A stretch of DNA of 64,000 bases from Mactromeris polynyma (GCA_032209605.1 JASFXZ010000001.1:3596001-3660000), one strand, 5' to 3'; counted from the stretch's first letter, positions 44,488-57,544 are shown. Program-made: numbers and translations. The notes: generated by a model not told the origin, from the letters alone.

Positions 44488-47400
44488 CTAAGTTTCCCGG
44501 TCAGTGTCAGGTGGGCACTCGATGTTATTGTTGATGCCTTTTGATTTTTGTTCTTCTTCCGAGCTGAAAATAAAAATTGATACTTTTAAATAATGGAAAT
44601 AACACATTACTTGATGCAGGAGTGTGTGTCCGAAATGTCACAATCACCACAGGTGTTACTATAGACTACATTCACTAATATAATTTATCTGACCCATTTC
44701 GTGTGGTTAAGAAATGCTGAATTATTATACATTGCTTCGTAAGTACAATAAAGCATTCGTATGTACTACAAGTTCTCCACATTCATATTTGAATTAACAC
44801 AGTTATCTCAAAGCCTAAATGTACCTCATGACACATGGCACGTCAGAGAGTAGACAAACACACATAACACAATATTTTTATAAACACATTAATCTTAATT
44901 TCATATCATTTCAATAACATAATTGTTCTAAATAATCGATAAAATATTCACAAATATTCCCTTTCAGCATTAAATATCGTAGGTCAAGATTTTCTAAAAT
45001 ATCGAGTTATAAGCTGTAACGATAAAAAGAAAAACCGTGAAAATTCGCCACTAGAGATCGTCTCGGGCTTTCGAGCATTAAATACGAAATAAAAATATAT
45101 ACATATTGTATTTTTCTATTACAATTACATTTCCTGAGCAAAGTGCGAAAAGGAACAGCTTAAGTTATCAAATATGATCACGACATAAAACAACTCATTT
45201 GAATAGCTTTTTCAGTTTGTCGGGATTTATTTCTTCTATACTTTTGACATTTCTAGACATATTGTTAAGTATTAAAACATTATTAAATGTCTTGAACATT
45301 TTCTTATTAAAAGCCAAAAACTCACACAAAACCCTCAATGTGTCTGTTTATACTCATATATTGCATTTAGCTTATTACGGTATAGATACATTTCCAAAGT
45401 TTTATATCTGTACATACGTGTGCGCTGATATAAGGTTATTCCCAGATCGCATTTTAAACACAAAAGTAACAATAAAATACTCTAAGTTCAGTTCGTAGTC
45501 GACTCTGGGATCTCTATTCCTGTAATGTCACTTTAGTAGTATAAAAAGGGTAATTTTGGAAATATATGCAGGGCTCTAGAAAGGCAATAGTCCGACGTCC
45601 CGGACAAGTCTAATTGCTGATTTGAGCTACCAACAGTTGAGTTGAAGTTAGTCCAGGACAAGCCTGTTCTTAAAGCTAATTAACACTGGACATTCTATGT
45701 AATGAATGAAAACCATGCATTACCGATGGCTTGAAATTAGTGACAATTCAAACAGTTAACAACAGTCGGACTACTAGCCTCCAATAGATAGTTCCCACAT
45801 CTACAATATTTACCTCCCTTGTTCTTAATCATCAGCCATTTTGATAAGCAAAACTGATAAGCCCTTTATAGGAGTAATTTCCGAGTATGTGATAATTGAG
45901 AAAATACCTAGAGAATTTGCATGTGACAACCACTTTTTCTTCAACTTACTGAACCAACTGCCAAAATGAGCATAATGAATAAAAAAGATTTATATCTGAT
46001 TAGTTATTATCATCGTTTACATTCTATTCCCTATAAAAGTTAAGGAAAATTTGCATATCAATATGGCCGACAATTCTGAACAAGGGAGGTAAATATTGTA
46101 AATGTGGAAACTATCTATATCGGACAAGTGAGATTAAACATGTCCACTTGTCCGGGACAAGTGTATTTTTAAAAACATTCTAGAGCCCTGATATGGATAC
46201 AATACTGAAAACTGTAAGTTTAAGTTCGTGTTAATGTTGCTGAAATAAATACAGTTAAGGTAAGTGCTCTTATAATTCACACTGTGCAATGAAAACATAA
46301 ATATGAAGATATGGTACACACGAAGATAAAATTAACATATAACAACATGCATTGGATATAACAGGTTATCAGCATGCCCTATGTTTTCGCAACTTTCAAA
46401 CAGAATCTTCCTTTTCATTTCAAAGTTTTGTTTTAGTAAATCTATCGCCATTTTTAAACATTGTTTCAGTTCAACATAGCGGTCAGTTGATATAGTTAAC
46501 ATGTTTTCCTGGAATACTAACTTGCCCTTCCGCAAACAGCTGATGAATCAGATTTGGAGGACACATGACCGTAGCAAAAGCTCCTGGGAGGACATGTCCC
46601 ACCAGGGTATCGAAACCGGAACTTGAGTTAGTAAGTGATTGTATTATTTAAACATGCTTGAAAAGGTCGCGAAAACATGTGACAATTTATTGAATATTAA
46701 ATAATTAGTAATAAACAGTGCGTAGGTGTTTTTTTTCGATGTGCGCAGTATGCATGCGTGTAGGCTTCCTGAAAATGTTGAAATATAAGTCAGTATAAAG
46801 GGTTCATGAAAGTCAGTTCCTTGTAGAGGTCTATACCTAGCCATAAATGGTGATGTTGATCTGAACTCAGTGAACGATGAAGAACACGATCTCGATGACA
46901 CGGACGAACGCTGAGATCGTCTACGGAACACTGAGGTAAAACGCGGTGGTAATTCAGATGGTTTGATACCAACTACCTCACCCATTGCACATCTGAAGAG
47001 CAGATTAGACACACGGCCAAATTAATAAAATGTACAGCTGTTTAATACTTTTCTACAGCAAATTTAATACTACATGGATTAAGTTACTAAGTGTCATTTG
47101 TAGAGTTAACATTAATCAAGCTCTAAGTAAAAAACAATTACAACACTATCGTTAATTAAATATCATCCTTCAGTTAATCACAGCTCTACTTATTAACTCC
47201 ACAATGATGTAAATAGTTATGTTTTTTCCGACCTAATCATCATACCGATGGTTCAACGCAAGACTATCGTAACTCCTATGCATGTATATAAGAGTTGCCT
47301 ATCTTGCAGTGAACCCTCGACATGTATACCCATACTTATATACACCGAACGAATGTCCTGCTCACCTGGTTCTACATGATTATATGATGATGGAAAATGT

Positions 47401-49631
47401 ATTTTACTAAATTTAGAGATAAACATGGAACTATAATTGAATGTGTATATTAAAGGTTGTCATGTTTATTTGACAAATATCCTTGGTTATAAATAAGAGA
47501 AAATCTTGAGATGTACTCTACAACACTGCATTGTCACTTTTTGTACAATTTTGCCAAACCACATTAACAAGTGTCCGATACCGGTATTTTCTATCCGGAC
47601 CTACATGCCGAGTTAGCGCTAGCATAGAAAACACCTGTATTGAACTCGTGATTTGCAGTTCCAGGAAACTTTTAAGAAAAGTTACAATGCGGTGTCACGT
47701 GTGTACATCCGTTTTCTGAAAATTATTGCTTAACATATTTGGATAGAAAATAAGACTATCTAGAGCTACCTTTAAAAAAATAAAATTATTATTGTTAATT
47801 ACTGAGCTGCTAAAATCCTGAAATGCAAACTTTGCTATCTGACTCTGGTTTCACACAATTTCTTAAACTGAGATTTTAACTATAAGCATGAAACCAGAAC
47901 TTGATCTGAAAAATTAACTATAAACATAAAATCAGAACTTGATCTGCAACCGCTTACTCTGACAACATTTGTACTAGTTTGTCAAACATGTTACACCTCC
48001 CAAGGGTAAACGACTATGATACAGTTATTATATAACCCCACGAACCATTATATTGTAATTGACTTGATTATTCAAGGTACAAGCCAGCTAAAACATAATT
48101 ATACATGAATGGTAACATGAGTTGACCCAGGTCTAAAATCATGCATCATGATATCAATTGTATAGCTAAAAAACTTTACAGTGACACACGGCAAGACATT
48201 AACAACTAAACATGGTTCTGCTCAAGTCAAAATATTGTCGATACACAAGGAAAATATCATGACCTTTAATTATGTGAATAGCATTTAACATTTCAGTTTA
48301 TCGGTATGTTGATAAATCAAGTATAAAACGCCAATTTTTATTTTTAATATTTCATTCAGTTACCATGAAAACTATGTAACAAAATAATGTAAATATTTAG
48401 CCTATAGTGAATATTACGGTGGCATAGAGATGACCTGTTTGAATATATTTTTAGCTCGCGGCCACGACTTACTTACTCGTTCCCACGACATACTATCTCG
48501 TTTCCCACGACTTAGTATGTCGTGGCCACCACTTTACTATCACGTTCCCACAACATAGTTATCTCGTGACCACGACATACTTACTCGTTCCCATGACATA
48601 CTATCTCGTTTCCCACGACTTAGTATCTCGTGGCCACCACTTTACTATCACGATCCCACAACATAGTTATCTCGTGACCACGACTTACTTACTCGTTCCC
48701 ATGACATACCAAGTCGTTGCCACGAGATAAAAATAAGTTCACACATGTCACCTCTATGCTACCGTAGAATATAGTACTTACTGTTCAAGGAATTTCACAC
48801 ATTCTGTGTGGCCATATACTTCAGCAATACGTTTCGGTGTATCTCCGTATTTATCTGTCAATGCGATAGGTATGCTAGCATTGTATAATGCCCTTAATGC
48901 AGTGACTTTACCAGTTTCAGCAGCGAAATGTGCCGGCGTCCAGCCAGTGTCTGAACGGGCCGTACCGATAGCACTATAGTCCAGTAGTAAACGTATACAT
49001 TCAACAAAACCTACAGTGAACACAAATATTCACATACATGTATATTGATATCATAATTATATACATGATATTGCATGAGCGACCATTGATTACTGAAAAT
49101 ATCAAATAAGTTTATTGAAGACCATTAAAGCGAGCAGTAGTGAGCGAGTTTTTGGTCATTTCTTATTAAGAACAATTGAATGAATTCACTTAACCAATAC
49201 AAATATTTTTTGTGATTTTATTTATACCGTAACTTAACAAGAACAATCATTTCATCTGTAAATATATCACATATAAGCGAAGATTAATGCATGGCTATTG
49301 TGACGTCATGTCCTTTATTAACAATTAACGGACAAACATTTTACTGCCACTAGTTGCAACAGCTACGAATTTAACTACATTGTATCCAAAACAATATTAT
49401 AAAGTAAGAAACAGGATCAATATTACTCCGTATAAAAATGTTTGAATAGCAGAAAGCCTGTGGTAGATCTATAATATATTTACCTTTCGCACATGCCCAG
49501 TGTAACGCTGTTCTGTTGTTCCATTCTGAGTCTTTAAGATTCACATCGAATTTTCCACTTCTCAAATATTCTTCCAGGGAATCGTAATCTCCAGTTGATG
49601 CTGCGTCATGAATCTCTAAACCGGCAGCCAT
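44488..49631 (-). CDS. ANKRD66-like: ANKRD66-like ankyrin-repeat protein, complete (4 exons, 202 aa)
   Basis: Small cytosolic ankyrin protein of unknown role. Exons 49631-49484, 49010-48782, 46992-46837 and 44563-44488 join in phases 1, 2, 2 and end in TAG (44490-44488); total 609 nt. ATG at 49631 opens MAAGLEIHDAASTGDYDSLE. Ankyrin signatures: NRTALHWACAKG, GWTPAHFAAETGKV, GDTPKRIAEVYGHTECVKFL. The last two closely match my memory of vertebrate ANKRD66. The third exon is Ser/Arg-rich (FRRRSQRSSVSSRSCSSSF). The fourth has an excellent acceptor (TTTTTATTTTCAG) and reads SEEEQKSKGINNN, then CPPDTDRET-stop. A short inverted-repeat element sits about 15 nt downstream of the second exon's donor. 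Confidence 0.8.
44570..45560. other. Intron 3 of the ANKRD66-like gene, left part
   Basis: AT-rich, with no repeat or exon seen. The right part of the intron holds the CAGGG-ended element at 45569. Confidence 0.4.
45569..46190. mobile_element. Inverted-repeat element with CAGGGCTCTAGA ends and 5 bp duplication
   Basis: Starts CAGGGCTCTAGAA and ends TTCTAGAGCCCTG, flanked by ATATG on both sides (45564-45568 and 46191-46195). Inside, CATCTACAATATTTACCTCC is mirrored by GGAGGTAAATATTGTAAATG, and CCGGACAAGT by ACTTGTCCGG. 622 bp without a recognisable protein, so non-autonomous. Confidence 0.8.
46200..46836. other. Intron 3 of the ANKRD66-like gene, right part
   Basis: A minus-strand open stretch (about 46547-46332, with LKQCLKMAIDLLKQ) looks protein-like and has an in-phase acceptor, but no usable donor; a rarely used exon is possible. 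Confidence 0.3.
48417..48764. mobile_element. Inverted-repeat element with CGGTGGCATAGAG ends
   Basis: Left CGGTGGCATAGAGATGACCT, right CACCTCTATGCTACCG, flanked by TA on each side. The interior is a patchwork of CTCGTTCCCACGACATAC and TCGTGGCCACCACTTTAC units. It lies in intron 2 of the ANKRD66-like gene, next to the donor at 48781. Confidence 0.8.
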
Positions 49632-49785
49632 GTTGATGACGTCATAACAATTACGCAGTTATCTTTCAAATATCGTATCTTTCGTTTACTACAAATGGAA
49701 CAACAATAATGCTCACAAAAACACCCATGATTGTCTGACAATGAAACCAAAACAACAAAGGTGAATATAACTGTATTTTATTACA

Positions 49786-50019
49786 TGAGCGCAGCTGTAC
49801 GATTTCCAACCTCTTCTTTTAGTGACATAATTTCTAGAAAATGTCACCATATACATGTACTGACAGTAAGCAATATTTGCCCCATATGGCAATATGAAAA
49901 CGAAGTGACCATTTAGAGTAAATATTCTTTTCTGCTTGCAAATATTGACATCACATGTTGCGTTTTTCTTGAAATGACGTCACTTACAGTAGAGGTTGTA
50001 AATCCCATAGTAGCGCTCA
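49786..50019. mobile_element. Short inverted-repeat element, family B, upstream of the ANKRD66-like gene
   Basis: TGAGCGCAGCTGTACGATTT at the left, CCCATAGTAGCGCTCA at the right, GAAATGACGTCACTTACAG inside. About 150 bp from the gene's ATG, so within its likely promoter. Confidence 0.85.
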
Positions 50020-50029
50020 TATTGACTAC

Positions 50030-51755
50030 TGCTAATGTGAAGACGTAATAAAACCGCACAATTCAACACTCGTTACATGATGTATACGAAACTTGTAATG
50101 GCATCATACTGTTTGTTAAATAAGACCGCAAGAGTGTTCGATTACAGACTAGTACCTAATATGTGTACAACAGACACTTCATGAGTGATTGCCGTGACAA
50201 CGTTGACTGGTCAATAAGACCTGATTGTACCGCCAGTATTATTTCTTACGTGAATCCCTCGCACAACACAGTAGACAGAAATCAAGAACTGAGCCGTGAC
50301 TATATACTGGTACTATAACCAATCTTGGGTCACAATGAGAGTTGTAAATACTTTATATTTTATCCCCCAGTAATGTGAACTCGCGTTCAAATTACCGAGA
50401 GGATGAAATCGATTACTGCCCTCATTCTCTTATTTATGTTTATCTATATATATTGTCCATATATAAGAACTGAAGCAATTAGTAGAAATAAACATGTTAA
50501 GCATCAAAACAACAACAAGAAACAACATCATTAACAGGAACGGCAACAGTAGCAGCAACACCAACAGTCATAACATAAGTGTTATCAATTTCTTATTGAT
50601 TTTGCAGTTTGAGTTTTCAAAGTGTATGTTTCATAATACTAACCACGATTTCAATTAATTGAAATTCATCACATTAATTAGCTCAATCAGCGAAGGGTGT
50701 AATCTAAACTGGGGGATTCAGATAACCCCCGGGGTAAGTTGAAAAAGATGTAGCTTGAACTCTTTACAATGGGGAGGTTTGAAAAGGCAGAGCGCAAAAA
50801 AGTAAATTCAAATGATCGACTTTAGGAAACATTCACTTATCTTAAAGTTAACACTTCTCATTCTCGGAGAATATCTCGTGACCAATCAATATACCTCTTA
50901 GTTTATATTTGACCATCTATCCTCGGACATTGATGCATATAAAGGGCTTTCAAGCTTTATATCTGTACTACCTATATATAGCGTTCTGGAATGCACATAA
51001 CTTAAATAAAATGCAATTACATAGCCCAGTATATAACACTTATCTTTTAAAGATGTTGTCCTCAAAAAGACGAAAAACAAGTTATGGGGTTCTGGATATA
51101 ATGCGACGATTTCTTAAAGCTCATAAGATAGAGTGCACAATAGCGAAGACACATATCCAAATATTCTTATCCGAAATCAAGTTAGAGGTGCGATTTATAA
51201 GTTTTTAAATTAAAACTGAAAGTATAGATTAAACATTTTATGAAGTGTATGGTCTATTATTTAGGAACAAATTAGATCACGTATTTCAAGTTAAATTACT
51301 CACCTTAAATTCGTAGAAAATCCATGGGTTTTAAATCCGCAAACAATGGGTTCTTATCAGTGTGCAAATGTAAACAAATCAATCTATTCATAAGTCATTC
51401 CTGTTAAAACACGCCAATGTTTATAACGACGGTGTTAGGGTAAAATTATACAGGTCAATATAATCCCAGATAAAATATCAATAAGTAACAGTGACTGACT
51501 CGGATGAGATGAACGCGTAGCGCTTGATGTTTATAAAAACGTTCCCGGGTCTGTAAATACTATTTAGATCTATTTTGAATTAGTAACTATATAGCTTTTG
51601 TTTCTTCTAAAGAAATACACATATTCAATGCATATATTAGAGCTGTTTATTTATAGATAGAAATATATATTAAACTTATTAAAATTCATAAACTTATCAA
51701 TATAAGGTAGGTACCGCTCTTAGTTATAAGTTGCTACTCTTGTGTAGTTTCTCGA
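50030..51755. other. Intergenic region upstream of the ANKRD66-like gene
   Basis: Apart from the dispersed repeat at 50930-51230, I see no gene, RNA or element here. Confidence 0.4.
50930..51230. repeat. Dispersed repeat shared with 9900-10110
   Basis: Second copy, with an open 99-codon frame here. No known protein recognised; may be the remnant of a transposon gene. Confidence 0.55.
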
Positions 51756-51759
51756 CTGT

Positions 51760-52065
51760 AGCGGATCTGTAAGTCCAGTGGTAACGCGCTTGACTAGTAA
51801 TCCAGGGATCGCAGGTTCGATTCCCCGCTCCATCACTGACAGTACTTACAGTCTTTCGGACGAGACTTTAAAAGTCGAGGTCCCGTGTATGATGCTTTAC
51901 ATCGAGCACGTAAACGAACCAGGGCTGCTTCTGGAACTGGGACATCTCCTGTATCATGCACTATCCTCCAAAAATCTAAAATGACTAAACATTCTTCCGG
52001 AGGCGTCGCCCATATGGGAAACTGGTGGCGACGATAAATAAACGAAAATACAAACAAAAAGTTTC
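51760..52065 (+). mobile_element. tRNA-headed SINE
   Basis: Head GCGGATCTGTAAGTCCAGTG to GGTTCGATTCCCCGCTCC has a perfect RNA polymerase III B box (GGTTCGATTCC) and an anticodon-like AGT loop. The body has CAGTCTTTCGGACGAGACTT and GTCGAGGTCCCGTGT, which I recall as a conserved core of metazoan SINEs common in bivalves. A-rich tail AATAAACGAAAATACAAAC. Confidence 0.75.
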
Positions 52066-52068
52066 TTG

Positions 52069-52448
52069 TTTGATATGTATACAAGTACAGTCAATAATGC
52101 GTGATATGTATACATGTACAGTCAATAATGCGTGATATGTATACATGTACAGTCAATAATGCGTGATATGTATACATGTACAGTCAATAATGCGTGATAT
52201 GTATACATGTACAGTCAATAATGCGTGATATGTATACATGTACAGTCAATAATGCGTGATATGTATACATGTACAGTCAATAATGCGTGATATGTATACA
52301 TGTACAGTCAATAATGCGTGATATGTATACATGTACAGTCAATAATGCGTGATATGTATACATGTACAGTCAATAATGCGTGATATGTATACATGTACAG
52401 TCAATAATGCGTGATATGTATACATGTACAGTCAATAATGCGTGATAT
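52069..52448. repeat. Minisatellite, 31 bp x 12, next to a SINE
   Basis: Unit GTGATATGTATACATGTACA plus GTCAATAATGC, almost without mutation. It starts right after the A-rich SINE tail. Confidence 0.95.
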
Positions 52449-52644
52449 CTGTACCATGTCCTTACGTATTTTCATCATTTTTTTTTACTTCGGCGGAATC
52501 GTTTTTGTTCAAATTATAAATAACATTCATTCACTTCGGAAAATTCTTGTGCGTATGACTGAATGAAACAAGTTGAATGACAACTTCTTCTGACGGGCGT
52601 GTCCCTGAAATACTAGTTACTGATGTGTTGATATGATTATACTC

Positions 52645-53885
52645 CCTCTGAGGTAACATATATGAGATATAGCCTTCACAAGCGACCCTTAGAGGTAACA
52701 TATATGTGATATAGCCTTCACAAGCGACCCTCAGAGGTAACATATATGTGATATAGCCTTCACAAGCGACCCTCAGAGGTAACATATATGTGATATAGCC
52801 TTCACAAGCGACCCTCTGAGGTAACATATATGTGATATAGCCTTCACAAGCGACCCTCTGAGGTAACGTATATGTGATATAGCCTTCACAAGCGACCCTC
52901 TGAGGTAACATATATGAGATATAGCCTTCACAAGCGACCCTTAGAGGTAACATATATGTGATATAGCCTTCACAAGCGTCACCCTCTGAGGTAACATATA
53001 TGTGATATAGCCTTCACAAGCGTCACCCTCTGAGGTAACATATATGTGATATAGCCTTCACAAGCGACCCTCTGATGTAACATATATGTGATCTAGCCTT
53101 CACAAGCGTCACCCTCTGAGGTAACATATATGTGATATAGCCTTCACAAGCGACCCTCTGAGGTAACATATATGTGATATAGCCTTCACAAGCGACCCTC
53201 TGAGGTAACATATATGAGATATAGCCTTCACAAGCGACCCTTAGAGGTAACATATATGTGATATAGCCTTCACAAGTGACCCTCTGATGTAACATATATG
53301 TGATATAGCCTTCACAAGCGTCACCCTCTGAGGTAACATATATGTGATATAGCCTTCACAAGCGACCCTCTGAGGTAACATATATGTGATATAGCCTTCA
53401 CAAGCGACCCTCTGAGGTAACATATATGAGATATAGCCTTCACAAGCGACCCTTAGAGGTAACATATATGTGATATAGCCTTCACAAGCGTCACCCTCTG
53501 AGGTAACATATATGTGATATAGCCTTCACAAGCGTCACCCTCTGAGGTAACATATATGTGATATAGCCTTCACAAGCGACCCTCTGAGGTAACATATATG
53601 TGATATAGCCTTCACAAGCGTCCCCCTCTGAGGTAACATATATGTGATATAGCCTTCACAAGCGTCACCCTCTGAGGTAACATATATGTGATATAGCCTT
53701 CACAAGCGTCACCCTCTGAGGTAACATATATGTGATATAGCCTTCACAAGCGACCCTTAGAGGTAACATATATGTGATATAGCCTCCACAAGCGACCCTC
53801 TGATGTAACATATAGGTGTTATAGCCTTCACATGCGACCCTCTGAGGATATATATAAGTGATATAGCCTTCACAAGCGACCGAAC
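52645..53885. repeat. Minisatellite, 42-44 bp x about 29
   Basis: Unit GAGGTAACATATATGTGATA plus TAGCCTTCACAAGCGACCCTCT, with a 2 bp longer variant (GCGTCACCCTCT) and blocks of variants that recur in the same order, a higher-order pattern. Confidence 0.95.
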
Positions 53886-54035
53886 GTAGAAATTTCGCAA
53901 GATGTCCAGTGCGAATTTAGGCAGCTGAAGTACGTACTCATTCAATTTCAATAAAAATGAAATGGTTTTTTTACCACACTTCTTCATTTGTTTGAGAGAA
54001 CAAAACGGACGATGAGCTGTTGATGATAACATATA

Positions 54036-54197
54036 TACAGTCGCGGACCTCGTTCGAAATTTTATTTCGAATAAAACATGGTTTCGAAAAACCCATTTCA
54101 ATTCGACATGCCTAAACTATTAGTCGGGACTATATTTATTTCGGATCATACCCAGTATTCGGATAAAAGGTTTTCGAATAAACGAGGTCCGACTGTA
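54036..54197. mobile_element. Short inverted-repeat element, family D
   Basis: TACAGTCGCGGACCTCGTTC at the left and AAACGAGGTCCGACTGTA at the right, with AGTATTCGGATAAAAGG inside. Confidence 0.85.
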
Positions 54198-55963
54198 ATA
54201 TATTAATTATCTGTGCCCGAGATATTGTCTTCTGTATTTTGAACAAAACATAAATAATTACAGACCTTAATGTAATCTGTGACTGATGTACCGACCACAA
54301 ACTTCGATTTTAGATCCATAGATGTTCAGTCAGGTCGATATTTCATTGCAATTTGAGTAAGACGTAACGGTTTATTGTTGTTTGTACTGTAGAATAAGAG
54401 GAAACGATTCTGTAATAGAATCTATACAACGATTGGTTGTTTTACATTACCGATCATTACAAATATAACTTCCTGTAAATTATCTACAAAGTTCTACAAA
54501 TTATGGTGACGTGTTATAGCTTGAAACTAACTACATTACGATGTCCACAAATGCAGAATGTCACTCATATGTAAAAGTAAAGTAAAGTGTTTTTTTATTA
54601 TAGTGTCACTCCTATTTAAAGTGCCAGCCAATTCAGACTTATTAGACACATAGTTGCTGAGCACATTTACTTCCCGATTCCTATCCTTTCAATGCCAGGC
54701 ACCAGGCAGATAGGCGCACGGTAACCATTATTTAACCGACTTATGGGAGTTTTTAACTAGAAATGACAACGATAATCCTTTTCTTATGTGAATTTATCGA
54801 AGTTAATTCCGTTTTACGAGAACTATTTTTTGACCGCACAAAATGTTGTATTTTGCCACATAGTGCTCCGCCTGACTTACACTAGAGGATGTTCGTAGAG
54901 TAACGAAGTGGTACGGAAATATCCGAGAGCTGTCGAGAATGGTATCGGTACTACAGTACGGAGGCGCGCGGGGGGGTTGGGGGTATACATTTTTTTATTT
55001 TAGTTAGTACCATATTAAATAGGTAAAGCAGCGGTGCCGTTTTTTCAACGTAGAAAAGGTGTCCACCATCTTTAGATAGGTAGTGTGATCTGACAGTGCT
55101 AGCTTTGCTAAACAAAATGGCGTCCATGCGGAAAATGTCATCGGGGTCCGGGATCATAACGTATACTTACGCTTAGCTCAAAATTAAGACTTATTATTGA
55201 ATCATAATAAGTTTTTATATGAATAAAATGTGTGATGATGTAAATTGAGGACTAAATAATTTTCTCATTTAGAAAACTGAGTGATATATGAGATATGTGA
55301 GTAATAAGTAAGTCCGAGTGTGGAGTGTGGCACCAGGGCTAGAACATACCTCGTGGCACTCAAACCCAATTTTTGTCCATTTCCACACTCAAACTAATGG
55401 GAGCAAGTTGTGTGATTTGAGAGTAATTACCCCAGGTCTGGTGGACGTTATTTACGTTGCTAGCACCTATTTAGCGTTCTTGAAAGCGTTTTCAGACTGC
55501 TACCTTTTCTACGACAGCTAACTTTTCTCGCTTACTTCCCCTTCCCCTATCTCTTTATTTCACCTAGGTAGAGTCATACAATATGTTTACACATTACAGA
55601 TGTGTGAAATTTATTACTGAATTGTTCACCTAATATATTGGACGGCAGGTATCAATTTATAATATAAGTAAAATTTATACCTTAAACAGTCCAATATATA
55701 AGATGTGGAACTGCTTACGCACCACTGACAAAACAGTATCTAAAATAGTGGACAGTTTTCGTCTTATATCTATAACTTAGTACATATAACTGTAGATATT
55801 ATTTATTGTATTATATTTATTCATGTGAAATGATGGGCTAATTGCCTTTTTTCTGAATAAACTTATCTATCTCTCTATATGTATATTCCACTCAGATAGT
55901 ACATATCTCGGATGTATTGATGCCTGTAATGTACCTTCCAATTATTCCAGCACTGATATTGTA

Positions 55964-56144
55964 TACAGTAAAACCTCATTTAAAGACCACCTCAATAATA
56001 AACCACCTCGAAATTAAGAACACAAGTTTGAAGTCCATTTTCACTGTTTTGCTCTTTATTCAATCTCAATATTATGACCACCTCTATAAGAAGTCCAGCT
56101 TCCATGGGTCCCAATGGTGGTCTTATTATCGAGGTTTTACTGTA
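55964..56144. mobile_element. Short inverted-repeat element, family C
   Basis: TACAGTAAAACCTCATTTAA at the left and CGAGGTTTTACTGTA at the right, with GGGTCCCAATGGTGGTC inside (reverse orientation). Confidence 0.85.
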
Positions 56145-56421
56145 GTTAGACATTTGATAATGACTTTAACGATTAGTAGATTTATCGTTTTACTTCTGAA
56201 AGTAGTTTTCTGTTTTTCTTCTGAAAATGGAGAGGTTCGGCTTCAATAAACGTCAATTAACTAAAGTAAATACTATCTTAATAACACGCAGTTGTATTTA
56301 TTTACTTGAGACTTCTTCAGTTGAAGGTTTTCGGGTAAAGTATCCGGTCGAAGCTGTGGAGTTATTTATCTATCTGACAGAACAAATTAACCGGTAAGTT
56401 TCTAGAGAGGTCAAGTCAACA

Positions 56422-56580
56422 TACAGTCGGATCAAGTTCATTCGACTAGCTTCTATCCGAATACTCGGTATCATCCGAAATAAATATCAGGTCCCGATGT
56501 ATATTTTTATATGCACGTCGAATTGAAATAGGCTATTCAAAACCATGTATTATCCGAAATAAATAAATTAATTTTTGGCC
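56422..56580. mobile_element. Short inverted-repeat element, family D, one end lost
   Basis: TACAGTCGGATCAAGTTCAT, TATCCGAATACTCGGTATCA and ACGTCGAATTGAAATAG, reverse to the copy at 54036; the far terminus is missing. Confidence 0.7.
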
Positions 56581-56830
56581 TGTAATAGTTTTTTATTTTA
56601 TTCCGATTTCGACGGGCGTATTGTGCGTAACGACAGCTACGCCACTGATATCTGTTCAATAAGAAAGTTGAATACTATAAACATGATCAAACACCAGATG
56701 ACAGTCTATCGATCTTGGACCAATTCTCGAAGAATGTGTAATTGATTATTAAATGTCCCGTAATCTCGTAAATACAATAATATGACAGAAAAGTTGTATC
56801 ATTTCAATTGATTTTTCCATAACCTACAAA

Positions 56831-56994
56831 TGAGCGCTGCTATGGGATTTACAACCTCTGCTGTAAGTGACGTCATTTCAAGAAAACGCAACATGCGATG
56901 TCACTATTTGCAAGCAGGAAACATGATTTAGTCTATATGGTCACTTCGTTTTCATATTGCCATATGGGGCAAATATTGCTTTGGACGCTATAGT
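56831..56994. mobile_element. Short inverted-repeat element, family B, truncated
   Basis: TGAGCGCTGCTATGGGATTT and GTAAGTGACGTCATTTCAAG match the other copies; the right arm is lost and replaced by a short TTTGGACGCTATAGTG duplication. Confidence 0.75.
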
Positions 56995-57204
56995 GGGCAA
57001 ATATTGATTTGGACGCTATAGTGATATAGAGGTTAAGTTGGTAATGTATTGTTCAGATTTTAATGAAAAAGTCATTTATTAGATAACAATTCTACTTAAA
57101 CTATGATAATGCATGTTAGCGGTAAAATGTTGTGTTTCTTTTTCGTGTCAGTATTAAAAGAATGTCTCAACTTGTAAACAATCATCAGAACGTTCTGTTG
57201 TACT

Positions 57205-57360
57205 TCTTTTATCTGCAAAAGGCCATTCCTTGCGCCTCTGTTCCCTAACGTATGTACACTTTAACATCATCAAGAGCCTTATGTTTTATGGATTGTTGTT
57301 TTCCCGGAGGTCTGTGTGGGGAGGCACTGTCTTATGTATGTGGCGTCCCTGTAATAACGT
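57205..57360 (-). repeat. Interspersed repeat family A, fragment
   Basis: GGCCATTCCTTGCGCCTCTG, CCGGAGGTCTGTGTGGGGAG and CTTATGTATGTGGCGTCCCT, the reverse complement of motifs in the copy at 22200-22320. Confidence 0.7.
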
Positions 57361-57544
57361 ATTCCTTCTCTTTTACATGTATGTTCATCAAACATCGAGC
57401 GACAAAATGCCTTATATAAAAAGTCTACAATAAAACTAATTTTGGATAAGCATTCTCGACAAATGATAAAGAGGTGGACCTCTGATGGTGTTTATTTTAA
57501 CTATGATTTATATAACATTTTAAACGACCCTCTGGTTCTTGAAG

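Larger units (their letters stand above)
54200..57540. other. Intergenic region downstream of the receptor gene
   Basis: Holds copies of families A, B, C and D. A minus-strand frame 55157-54951 starting at an ATG (IPDPDDIFRMDAILFSKAST) could be an isolated exon, but no splice partner was found. Confidence 0.4.

Noticed and set aside
46332..46547. Protein-like minus-strand stretch with LKQCLKMAIDLLKQNFEMKR as an exon of the ANKRD66-like gene
   Set aside because: The acceptor phase fits, but there is no usable donor, and 46837 joins directly and in phase to a much better terminal exon at 44563.
51760..51835. Functional tRNA-Thr (AGT) gene
   Set aside because: The stems have mismatches and it is followed by a SINE body and A-rich tail.
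52531..53465. Minus-strand frames with MLPQRVACEGYIT repeats
   Set aside because: By-product of the 42-44 bp minisatellite; frames break at the 2 bp variants.
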